Source: Psettodes erumei
Taxonomy: Eukaryota; Chordata; Actinopteri; Pleuronectiformes; Psettodidae
Reading direction: 5' to 3'
NCBI GenBank assembly: GCA_016785225.1
Contig: JAFBJZ010000344.1
Location: 1,489,501 to 1,553,500, forward strand
Length of the DNA: 64,000 bases
Part shown: positions 54,601 to 64,000 of the stretch, in pieces
How the letters are laid out: each line of letters starts with the position of its first letter
How positions within the stretch are numbered: position 1 is the first letter of the stretch
Notes under the pieces: generated by a model
What the model was told of the DNA's origin: nothing
What the model saw: only the letters and a program-made list of their open reading frames with translations
Databases searched by the model: none
Translations under genes and position numbers: made by a program

Positions 54601-57037
54601 AGGAGGTGGAGGAGAGGACCACGGATGGACATTATAGGTTAGTGAACGAGCCCATGAAGACATGAGGAGTCAGTGGACCCATGGGTCAGAGGCTCTGTAA
54701 CGTAATGGTAACGTTTTTGACAGCTACAAAGAGACAAGAAATTAGTAAAAGCAGACAGAAAACAACAACAAGATGCAACAAGTGCAAATATAACTACAAG
54801 AGACATGAAACAGTAACAACACAAACAGGCTGAAAAACAGGCAAGATGTAAAACAAGTGTGACTTGACACAAAATGACCACAAAGAGCTGTGAGAGACCA
54901 CAGAGGTGCAAAACAGGTTTAAAAAAAAGACATAAACCACTAAAAGATGTGCAAAAGACAACAAAAGACACAGAAGTATGCCTAATACAAAGCGACCACT
55001 GAGTAAGGCAAAATGAGTAAGACCAAACAACTAAATGGTGCAAAAGACAGCAAACAAACTAGATAAATTAATTGTGTCTTTTTCAGTCTGGGGGTCTACC
55101 ACGTGGGTCGGGGTTACAGGTCTGTGTCCGATGACCTGTCGTCTCACAATCTGTCCATAAACATAACAGGCAGAAAGACAAACATAGTTGATATGAGGAA
55201 TCAGGAGAATGGGGGTTAAGAGAAAGAGAGAAAGAAAGAGAAAGATTCTGAAGGACACACAAAAAAATACAATCGAGACAGTCACAAGTATGGACTACCA
55301 CTGCAGACCCCGAAGCAGCCGCCCAAACCTCCCAGTACTGTAGCATTTTTTTCATACAGCAAAGCCTTCAAGTTAAAACTGATGGCAAGCTTTTACCACA
55401 ATTTTAAGTAAGCGTATGCAGATTTACTGACATTTCACGACACCCCTTTGTATCTTTCCTTTCATCCATCCCTTCCCAGCTCCTCCTCCCACTTTGTCTG
55501 GGTAGTTTTTGAGTTGTCAGTCCAGTGCAAAGGCCAGCAAGAGGGAAACAGAGAGTACCATTTATTTACCAGTGGTGTAATTATTGACCAAGGCAGACTC
55601 AGAGAGAGGCACCTTACTGATCCTGCTAGGACATAACAGTTAAAATAAAAGGCAACAGTTGATAATAAACCAGACTTTTCAACTTATAAAAGAGAGACAG
55701 GGCTTTTGTGTCCTGGTCAGACTGGAAGGATATTTATAAATACACATAATACTATGTGTTCATATTAACTTTTACATTTCAACTATTTATATTAAATACA
55801 TTGGTTCTGCTCACCGCAATGTTTTGTTATTACAAATCATTACAATCCTGACGTTTATCCCTTGGCTTGGACATCTGTGTACAGAGTTGGCATGGAGCCT
55901 GAGCAGAGCAAAACAGAGGCATTCAAAACAAGGACATGATACAATCTGATCACACAGAGATAAATCACAACAAACCACCAGTGCAATTAAAGTTTTTTCC
56001 TGAGAAGGTGCACAATATTTCCTCGAAATAAAATCACATTTGAGATCTAATCTGAGGTCTGCTGTGAACTGCTGCATGTCTCAAATTGACAAATCAAATT
56101 AAATTGAATCTCTTTTTAATGCTACACATATATATGTGTGTGGTAAAAACTTTTTTTAAACCTATAGTGTGAAATTTTCTATCAAAACAAAGTCTGATGG
56201 GACCAGATATGTTCTTAAATGTTAGTTTGCCAGGAAAATTGTTTATAAGTTGATTCTGTTCACGCGCATTAGACAGTGAAACTTATCTGTTTCCTCAATG
56301 TGTCTGTGTGAATGTGTGTATTTGTGTGTGTCTCCATTTCCCAGCCCCACCCCACCTAGCTAGGAGAAACCAGATTGGTTCTCAGAGAGGAGACTCCTCT
56401 TCAAAAATCCAGTGGTGAAGTGGCATGAAAAAAAAATCAATAAACCAACTGCAAACTAACCTGAACCGGTTCCAAGCTACCAAGTACAAGTCTTCACTTT
56501 TCCACAAGAGTTCAAGAGTCAGGTGCTGTGGATCAAGAACAGAAATAAATAACAAAAAAACAGTCCTTAATAGCTTTAAACTGTGATTGTGCAAAAATAA
56601 TCACTGACGTTTTAGACATATTGGATTGGAAAGAATTAAATACTTGTATGTCACAGAGACATTTGCAGTGTGGACACTATTGGCCTGATAATAAAATGCT
56701 TCATCAGGATTTGTATCTTTTATTTCCACTAATATTTTCATCCAAATGCGAAGAAGGCCTTGGTAACGACATGCTCGGAAGACATTTGACTATTTACTAT
56801 TCTCATTTTAAATATTGAAAAAAAATAACATTGAAGTTAATCAAAAATTCTATATACAAAACACCCTATTCTTTTTTCAATTTACATTTGTTATTAGGGG
56901 ATGATACGCCATTGTGCCCCTTACTGCCAACCCTGAAGTCAAGTGACGCACAACGCCTCTTGGCCAACAGGTCAAAGACCTGTTTGTTTTAAATCTTCAA
57001 CCAAAACTCACAGTCAGGCTCAGTCTCTCCGTCTCCG
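54601..57037. other. Intergenic between kif1a promoter and agxt
   Basis: No family-recognisable frame or splice-flanked block. The region is AT-rich with A/C-rich imperfect repeats of an ACAAAAG type at about 54720-55060. It presumably holds upstream regulatory DNA of agxt. Confidence 0.5.
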
Positions 57038-57085
57038 GTGATTTCAACTGGTGCAGACTTCTGTGGAACCGGGACACCAGCCGTA

Positions 57086-60000
57086 ATGCAGCGGGCTTTC
57101 TTCAGCCGGAGCACGCTGGTCGCCCAGCAGGCAGCAGTGGCCCTCGACAGTCCGCTTTCTGCGAGAAGCGCGCCCCTGCTGCAGCGCCTGGATCGATCCA
57201 TGTCCTCCGTCACCATCCCGCCGCCGGAGTGCATGCTCCGACCGCTCGAAGTTCCACTGCGTTACCTGTTCGGACCGGGACCTTCAAATATTCCTCCTCG
57301 TATCTTGGCTGCAGGGTCCAAGCCGATAATTGGTCACCTGCACCCAGAAATGTATGAGGTAAATGATTTGATTGACACCCAGACTCAGGTGTGTCCCAAT
57401 CAGGATACTTATAAGCAGATATCGCTCTTGTAAAGCCTTCTGAAACTCGTCACAATTTTGACAGGTCCATTTAATGTACTGTGATGTCAAATTTTGTGGT
57501 ACAGAATTCTTACTCAGTTGGTAGTAGTAGACTCTTATCAGAACAGTATTGTTACACAGATTTTTTTTACACCAGTGAAGTTTTATTTGACAAAATTCAA
57601 CCTAAAGTATTGTCGTGGTACACAAGTTATTCGTGTTAATTATACGACAGTAATACAATGCAAACTTTTTTTAAACGGATCATATGTGATCATACGTCAA
57701 CAGTTGTGCGTAACTGTGCAAAGGCTGTGAAGTACACACACAAACACACTGAAATGACTCAGTAACTGGTGACCATATCCGACACACCGTAAAGACAAAA
57801 CGTTGTTTGACCCTTCTATTTTGTGTCTTAGATCATGAACGACATCAAACGAGGGATCCAGTACGCCTTCCAGACAGAGAACAACATGACTATAGCTATG
57901 AGCGGCTCTGGGCATGCGGCCATGGAGTGCGCGGTCTTTAATACGGTGGAGCCCGGAGAGAGCGTGCTCATCGCCATCAACGGAATCTGGGGAGAGCGAG
58001 TTGCAGAAATTGCAGAGAGAATGGGTACGTTTTCACGCACGTCTTTGCCCGCAGATCCACCAGGTTCCCAAAGAGGATAGAGACTGACCATATACTTTAT
58101 GTATCAGGCCAATACTTAATCTTTTTCAATCATAGGTGCCAATGTACATCGAATGGTAAAAGCACCGGGAGGATATTTCAGTAATAATGAAATTGAACAG
58201 GTAGGCACAATGTCGCTCTTTTTGCACTTTTGTACAGTGTATGGGCTGAAGACTGAACACACCACCAGTAAGCAGAACACACGTACTAACTTTCCTCTTA
58301 CCCCTGTTTGCAGGCCATAGAAAAACACAAACCTGTCCTGTTTTTTCTCACACATGGAGAGTCCTCTGCTGGCCTCTGTCACCCAGTAGATGGTATTGGC
58401 GACATCTGCAGAAAGTGAGGCTCATGTCGTCTCAAACTGAACATAAAACAGTTAGGCAATTAACAATGGTAATGTCATATTTGTCATTGCTCACTATCGT
58501 ACCTCCTGCAGACATAACTGCCTCTTCCTGGTTGACACAGTTGCTTCACTTGGAGCAGCACCCATTTTTATGGACAAGCAAAGTAAGGAAATGAGGAAAG
58601 ATTAAATTAATTTGTCTACCACCTTGCCTTTGCAAATAATCTGCCTCTTGTGCCCCCAGATATTGACATCTTGTACACTGGTTCTCAGAAGGCTCTGAAT
58701 GCACCTCCTGGCACAGCTCCCATCTCTTTTAATGACAGAGCATGGTAAGGAAGGAGTCTGATGTATGTGTCCATATGTATGTTTCCATGCATGAACTTCA
58801 TACAAACTGCAAACAAAAAAGTTTTAAAAATAAAATACTGTCTTTTTTCTGTTGCCCCTTACAGCCATAAGATGTTTAACAGGAAAACCAAGCCAGTATC
58901 CTACCTCTTTGACATGACACATTTGTCCAACTACTGGGGCTGCGATGGCAAACCAGCCAGAGTGTAAGTCTACTACAGGAAAAATGATTACAAGCTCAAG
59001 AGTCATTGCAGCATGCATACATACTTTCCTAGCAACCACTAAAACTTTGTTTAAATTTGAATTTCAGATGATTAGATTCAAATATTTGTAATTTCTTTTT
59101 TTCACTTAAATTTGAAAAAACGTGGGCAAGAAACATTCATATCATTCTGAAACAGTAATGTTTGGTATGACATCTGAATCTAATTAAACGCACTCTGGGT
59201 TTTTAGATACCACCATACTGGTCCAGTGTCTGGATTCTTCTCTCTAAGAGAGAGTCTGGCAATACTTGCTGAGAAGGTAAAGTCATTTCACAGTTTTCTG
59301 TGGTTACTTTACTGGAAGAAAATTTAAATTTCAAGCGATATTTATTCCAGCATATTATTTGCTGTGCACTCACTGCCCACTGCCAGAACCTTGCCTCTCT
59401 TTTTATCAGTGAATTGTCGTCACTCAACTGCATTAACCTTTGTCTCCCTCTAGGGGCTGGAGGAGTCCTGGAAGAAACACAAGGAGGTGGCAGCCTACCT
59501 GTATAGAGGACTGGAAGACCTGGGCCTCAAGCTCTTCGTTCCTGAAAGGGTAAGGCAGACGCACTGCAAAACAATAAGACGGGTAACTGCAGTATTCTGA
59601 TGCCATACAAAACCTAAAAAGAACAACAAATACATTGTGCCAACACACGTACATAAAAACAATGGATATCAGACCATGCAGCCCTTTATAAACTTGGGCC
59701 CGTTTGCACTGTATCATAACTAATAAAGGTTATTGTGGCTACATTCCTCATCAGTGTTGCCCCCAGTGTTGTCAGGACTGCAGGCATTTTGTTATATTAT
59801 GTGATATGTTCTGCAGGATTTGAGGCTCCCCTCCGTCACCACCATTGCTGTCCCTGATGGCTACGACTGGAGGGAGATGTTGGTCTATATCATGAAACAC
59901 CACCAGATGGAGATGACTGGAGGCCTGGGCCCTTCCATTGGCATGGTGAGTTGTTTCTGGCATTTCATACCAGTAAAGTGAACAAATATAACTGGAATAT

Positions 60001-60357
60001 CCTTTCCTACATTTCGCATTTTACCTTAAATTAATGCCACAAATCCAGATACATTGCTCAGATTAATATTTCCACATCTCCTGGTGCCTGGGATTGATTT
60101 TCACACCAGAATAATCCCATTAAATTTTTTAAAAATTTAAACCACTCTCACAAGAGCAATGTCATCAGGCTGGTGTTTTTACAATTTCTGAGTCATGCTG
60201 CTGAGTCACTGACTGTACGGACTGTACTCTCTGCCACTCTTTTCATTAGGTGATGAGGATTGGCTTGATGGGATACAACTGTGAGAAGACAAATGCTGAC
60301 ATGGCACTGCACGCCCTGGCAGACGCTCTCAAGAGCTGCAAAAAGAGCAAGGCTTAA
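57086..60357 (+). CDS. agxt: Alanine-glyoxylate (serine-pyruvate) aminotransferase
   Basis: A PLP enzyme transferring the amino group of alanine to glyoxylate (also serine to pyruvate), so detoxifying glyoxylate in liver peroxisomes and/or mitochondria. Eleven exons: 57086-57358, 57832-58024, 58136-58200, 58314-58414, 58512-58582, 58660-58744, 58865-58963, 59207-59276, 59454-59549, 59817-59945, 60250-60357. All phases agree: 1,290 nt, 429 aa. Motifs: LFGPGPSNIPPRILAAGS, MSGSGHAAMECAVFN, NGIWGERVAEIAERMGA, FLTHGESSAG, and the PLP lysine in TGSQKALNAPPGT (Lys245). The first 38 residues (MQRAFFSRSTLVAQQ...) are basic, hydroxylated and acid-poor like a mitochondrial leader. Met39 (57200) gives a 391-aa form matching the human enzyme's length. 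The C-terminus is KSKA, not a canonical peroxisomal tripeptide. An in-frame ATG at 57038 could extend it by 16 residues. Confidence 0.94.
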
Positions 60358-60586
60358 CAGACCAGATTCCCACGACCCTTCATCAGGGAATGTGAATACA
60401 CATTCAGAGTCCCCACCTGCAGGACATCTGGAATAGTGCATACATCTTTTGGAATTTATGCGTGCTTTTGACTGCAGACGTTTTATAAAACTCAGGATGG
60501 GCATCTTTCTTGTATTAGTAGACTAGTTTTGAATTTTAAAAAGGGCATATGTCATATGGTCAATGCTGAGTGCACTTAAAGGTGTC

Positions 60587-60592
60587 AATAAA
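60587..60592 (+). terminator. agxt poly(A) signal (AATAAA)
   Basis: A canonical hexamer 230 bases past the agxt stop codon and 315 bases before the next gene's ATG. Confidence 0.7.
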
Positions 60593-60747
60593 GTGCCATT
60601 CATTTTATCAAACGCTTCTCCTGCCTGTGTGTGGAAAAATAAGCAAATATGTGTCACTCATAGCTGTAGACGTTATATAACCTTAGTGATAGTTATAACC
60701 ATTAAAGTTTATTTTACATTTTGCTTACATATTGCTAAATTGTCCTG

Positions 60748-60767
60748 ACTACATTTCCCATGATTCC
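60748..60767 (+). promoter_or_regulatory. ZNF143/THAP11-type (ACTACA) promoter motif
   Basis: ACTACATTTCCCATGATTCC closely follows the bipartite ACTACAnnTCCCAnnATGC consensus bound by ZNF143 (with THAP11/HCFC1), which is typical of ubiquitous promoters. It lies about 135-155 bp upstream of the nitrobindin gene's ATG. A CRE-like GCGTCAC half-site follows at about 60786-60792. Recognised by eye. Confidence 0.5.
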
Positions 60768-60901
60768 ATACTGGGATTTTTTTGTGCGTCACACTCGATC
60801 ATCGCTGTCGCACTGTCAAACTACTATATTTAGGGACTGAATCTTGTATTTCTGCCGGGCTATATGCATTTCTACTTACGTAGCTGCAGTTTACATTATT
60901 T

Positions 60902-61679
60902 ATGGCGTGTCCTGTGAATAACGCAGGTAGGTTAACTGTTCTTTTTTTAATCTGAGATCGAGAAATGTAGAATATTTGTAACTTTAATAGGAGCTGAACT
61001 GAACTTGAACTGTCACCGACAACAACGTCGCAGTGACCACACGCATATGTTTATGGTTACTTATTGATTAGGGGTTTTTGCCAAATAATTAAGGGACATG
61101 ACTGAAGTGCAAACTAAAATATGCCCCCGCGTTTTGCACCGGTGACCGTTTTGCATATTTTCAGACAAACGTCGGTGCGTTCACGTGCAAGTTGCTTTGA
61201 AAACGAAAGCAGGCAACTATGACTTCAGCAGAGATGTGACTTTGCATGTCATTGAGCGTGTCCTCGCATTGTATGGCAGTCGAAACGTGGAATGTGGTGA
61301 ACCTGTCGTTCTCCCAACGACTTTAAGACAAATCGGACACTTTCCTCTGGGCTTTGAAGAGACTCTTCTCCTGGTTTCTGCAAAACCGCGACCGTGCCGC
61401 AGCGTCACTGCCACCGTGTGTGTGATAAGGAGATGGCAATTGTAGTCCTTTTCCTCCCTGCTGCAAAAATGCCCGCAGTTTGCTCTTTATTAGGTACACT
61501 CAGAGACGTCTATTGCAAATGTCGAACTGGCTCCTGAATTACGTGATTTTAAATGAACCAATGTGCTGGAAACTGTTCTGTATCTATATTATATCTATAT
61601 CTATATTCCCTGGTCTCACCCGGTATTGAGTCAAAACCAAATTTGTGGCTTCACCGTCCACTCCCTCCAGTGATTCATG

Positions 61680-61718
<39 letters not shown>

Positions 61719-63264
61719 ACCATCAGCAGCGTTAAATCCAGCCCTCCTCCCTCTAGATTGGCTCCTGGGTACCTGGGAGTCAGACGAGCCCGGGGAGGGC
61801 TGCTTTCCCACCATCAAACCTTTTCGCTACACAGAGACATTGCACTTCAGCCACGTGGGACAACCGGTCATCAACTTCATGTAGGCTAACACGTGAGCCA
61901 TCAAGACTTTAAAGAGTGTGTGTGTGTGTGTGTGTGGGGGGGGTAATTCTACTTTGCAAAGGATATAACGGGAACAATGTAAGTAATTTGATAAGTGAGT
62001 AAATAAGTCGGCAAGCAGAAGGAGAAAAAGAAGAATTTATTAATAAAAGCATGAATGAAAACTAGAGATTGTAACATGTTTTACAAGGACACAATGAAAA
62101 AAGAAACAGGAAGACAGACATGTTACATATGTATTTCACACATGCACACAAATTTGTCTACATTGAATAAGGCTTTCAGAAGCAATATGTAAGAGTGTAA
62201 AATGCTTTAAAGAAGTAATAGAAAAGCCTTTCTGTCTGTTGACTCACGGCTCATTTCACACTGATACTCGACAGGTTCAATGCCTTCCACGCTGAGTCTA
62301 AAAAGCCTCTGCACAGGGAATGCGGCTTCATTCGGATGCAGCCGGGAACCAACAGAGTGGCATTTATCATTGCGCAAAACTCAGGTAGTTACAATTTATA
62401 TCATGGGATGTCACTCTGGTTTGTAATCCTCAAAAAGCCCCCACTTTTCACTGGAATGCTGGTATATTTTGTCATTTATCAGAAGAAGCTGCTTTACAGA
62501 AGAATGCAAACTGTATTTTACAGTATGTTTTGCATTGAGTATACCAACTGGGACTTTTTTCTACCAAAGGCCTTAACTGCAGGTTCATTCCACATAATGA
62601 TAGGAGCATTATGCAGAAATTTGTGCAGTATACTTGGCAGAAACTCTCTCATTTGCATGTCTTTAACTGTGCATTTTGGGAAATTGTTCTGATAATTGAT
62701 TTAGATTGTTTTTAAATATTATATCAGATGTGCATTGCAAGCCCTTATTGCTTAGATAAAGGTAGTCATTTAGATTGTTACCAGTATAATAGCTGACTTT
62801 ATCATCACTGCACGTGCACACACAGATAGACACATGTTTTTTCTTGTGCAGGTCTGGTGGAGATTGAGGAGGGGGAGCTGACTGGGCAGCAGCTGAACCT
62901 GCAGACCCACGCTCTGGCCAGAATTTCTTTTGCAAAGGAGCCACATGTAGAGGAGGTCAAAACTGATCCTGCATGATGCACCAATCATCAGAATTAATTA
63001 CTTAATTTTTTCACTAAAAAATCAAATCTGTGTCGTAGCCATTGTCCGCAAGACAATGACAGAACGGAACTGGAAAGGACTTACGTGAATAGAGAATATT
63101 CTGCTGCTTTGTGCCATTTACCTCATCTGCTCTTTACTGTCCTCCAGATTTCCAGATTGTTTCAGCTCCGACCTGATGGGAGGCTGGAGCAGACAGTTTC
63201 CATGGCAACGGACAACCAGCCACTGACGCAGCACTTGCACATCACCTACCGTCGGTCATCTTGA
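60902..63264 (+). CDS. thap4: Nitrobindin-domain protein (THAP4 C-terminal type)
   Basis: A heme-binding beta-barrel; the human THAP4 domain binds ferric heme and isomerises peroxynitrite to nitrate. Five exons: 60902-60926, 61727-61880, 62275-62384, 62852-62955, 63148-63264; all phases agree, 510 nt, 169 aa. The protein begins MACPVNNAAALNPALLPLDW. Motifs follow THAP4: LGTWESDEPGEG near residue 22, TETLHFSHVGQPVINFMFNA, LHRECGFIRMQPGTNRVAFI, LARISFAKEPHVEE, LEQTVSMAT, and TQHLHITY at the C-terminus with the histidines expected to ligate heme. It has no THAP zinc finger: exon 1 encodes only eight residues. So it is a stand-alone nitrobindin gene, or a short promoter form of a THAP4 gene. The symbol is by homology. 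Confidence 0.88.
61687..61715. repeat. (TG)n microsatellite at a thap4-like 3' splice site
   Basis: About 14 TG units followed by a short T-run and CCATCAGCAG, the acceptor of exon 2 (61727). The arrangement recalls the (TG)m(T)n acceptor of human CFTR exon 9 (legacy numbering). Confidence 0.9.
61917..61935. repeat. (GT)n microsatellite
   Basis: About nine GT units followed by a G-run, in intron 2 of the nitrobindin gene. Confidence 0.85.
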
Positions 63265-64000
63265 CCCAGCAAGGAGGCCGGCTTCTTATACAAAGAAATG
63301 CCTCTGTCTGGAATGACAAATGTTGCTAAAAAGGCTTGATATACTCAGGGAGTGGGTGCTTGAGTAATGTTGGTATTTATTGTTCAGATAGTTGATCAGC
63401 ACTGATTGAATAATATTGGGTACAGTGTCCTTTTATCTCCATTCCCTGTTATAAGATTGAAAGCTAAAGGACCTGTTGTGTACTGACTTTTGACATTGGG
63501 TGGCACTGAGTTTAAATGTTTATGTTAAGTTGTGGTTTCAGCTGGTAAATATGTCACTTTAGATTTCTTTGTGTGTTTCAGGTTGTTTGGTCAATATCTG
63601 GTGTTTCAGTTTGGTTCTTCAGTATAGATGTCACAATCCTGAGCAAATTATAAGATCACAAATTAAAATGATCAAACCTTGTCTTTTTCTGTCCTTATGC
63701 AAGTTAGATTTGCCCAAATTGATGCTTCTGTATATCACAGGCCTTGATTCTGTGTCAGAGTGGGTCACAGCAGAAAGTTTAATTTGTTGGTTATTTATTT
63801 GATATTGCCAAACGGAAAAGTCCACCATTTTTAACTTTTAAAGGGTCTGAGGGATGACATGTCATTAAAAACAATCAACAGTTGGTCTATGTGTGACGAT
63901 TTAAGTTTATTGTAGATTTAAATTTTAAAAAATGCACACACACATTTATAAATTAGCACTTTGAAAGTGACAACCATCAGGCATAACACACAATCATCCC
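63265..64000 (+). other. 3' UTR and flank of the nitrobindin gene
   Basis: No further gene is recognised. The interval probably starts with the 3' UTR. No AATAAA is clear, but ATTAAA variants occur at 63662-63667 and about 63863. The remainder is AT-rich unique sequence. Confidence 0.45.

Noticed and set aside
61185..61445. 86-codon frame inside intron 1 of the nitrobindin gene
   Set aside because: No family similarity, no convincing splice links in phase, and an opposite-strand frame of similar size. Probably chance, though an alternative first exon is not excluded.

Overview
The window is nuclear DNA from a ray-finned fish, most likely a percomorph teleost. The evidence is vertebrate-type genes split into many short exons with compact introns, abundant (AC)n microsatellites, and decayed copies of a short inverted-repeat element that I recall as common in percomorph genomes. 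There is no prokaryotic, viral, tRNA, rRNA or CRISPR content that I can see. The gene models were built by hand from splice signals, reading phase and recalled vertebrate family motifs.

Layout. Positions 1-13.5 kb contain no gene I can support: AT-rich intergenic DNA with a few denser islands and one MITE-like repeat. aire (thymic autoimmune regulator, minus strand, 13 exons) lies at 13.5-18.0 kb. rab6b (Golgi Rab GTPase, minus, 8 coding exons, 208 aa, complete) lies at 20.4-26.1 kb. The C-terminal half of an espin-like actin-bundling protein (espnl, minus) lies at 26.7-29.5 kb, with no ankyrin-repeat exons found upstream. A probable long kif1a 3' UTR occupies about 32.9-36.4 kb. kif1a (kinesin-3 motor for synaptic vesicle precursors, minus, 47 coding exons, about 1,707 aa) fills 36.4-52.9 kb, with a non-coding first exon and GC-rich promoter near 54.1-54.6 kb. 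agxt (alanine-glyoxylate aminotransferase, plus, 11 exons, 429 aa) is at 57.1-60.4 kb. A stand-alone nitrobindin gene matching the C-terminal half of THAP4 (plus, 5 exons, 169 aa) is at 60.9-63.3 kb.

Four genes are on the minus strand. agxt and the nitrobindin gene run the other way, so kif1a and agxt are head-to-head about 4 kb apart, and agxt and the nitrobindin gene are tandem with only 0.54 kb between stop and start codons. The genes do not form a pathway; they are a neighbourhood. espnl, KIF1A, AGXT and THAP4 are all on human 2q37.3, while AIRE (21q22.3) and RAB6B (3q22) are elsewhere in human.

Most interesting observations: (i) 3' splice sites of four different genes (aire, espnl, kif1a, thap4-like) are embedded in (TG)n microsatellites; (ii) two single-base reading-phase breaks, one in kif1a exon 15 and one at aire exons 9/10, look like assembly indels but need checking; (iii) agxt carries a mitochondrial-type leader while its peroxisomal tail is degenerate; (iv) the espin-like gene appears to lack its ankyrin half, and the nitrobindin gene lacks the THAP zinc finger; (v) kif1a has an in-frame tandem acceptor and an 18-nt microexon beside the K-loop.
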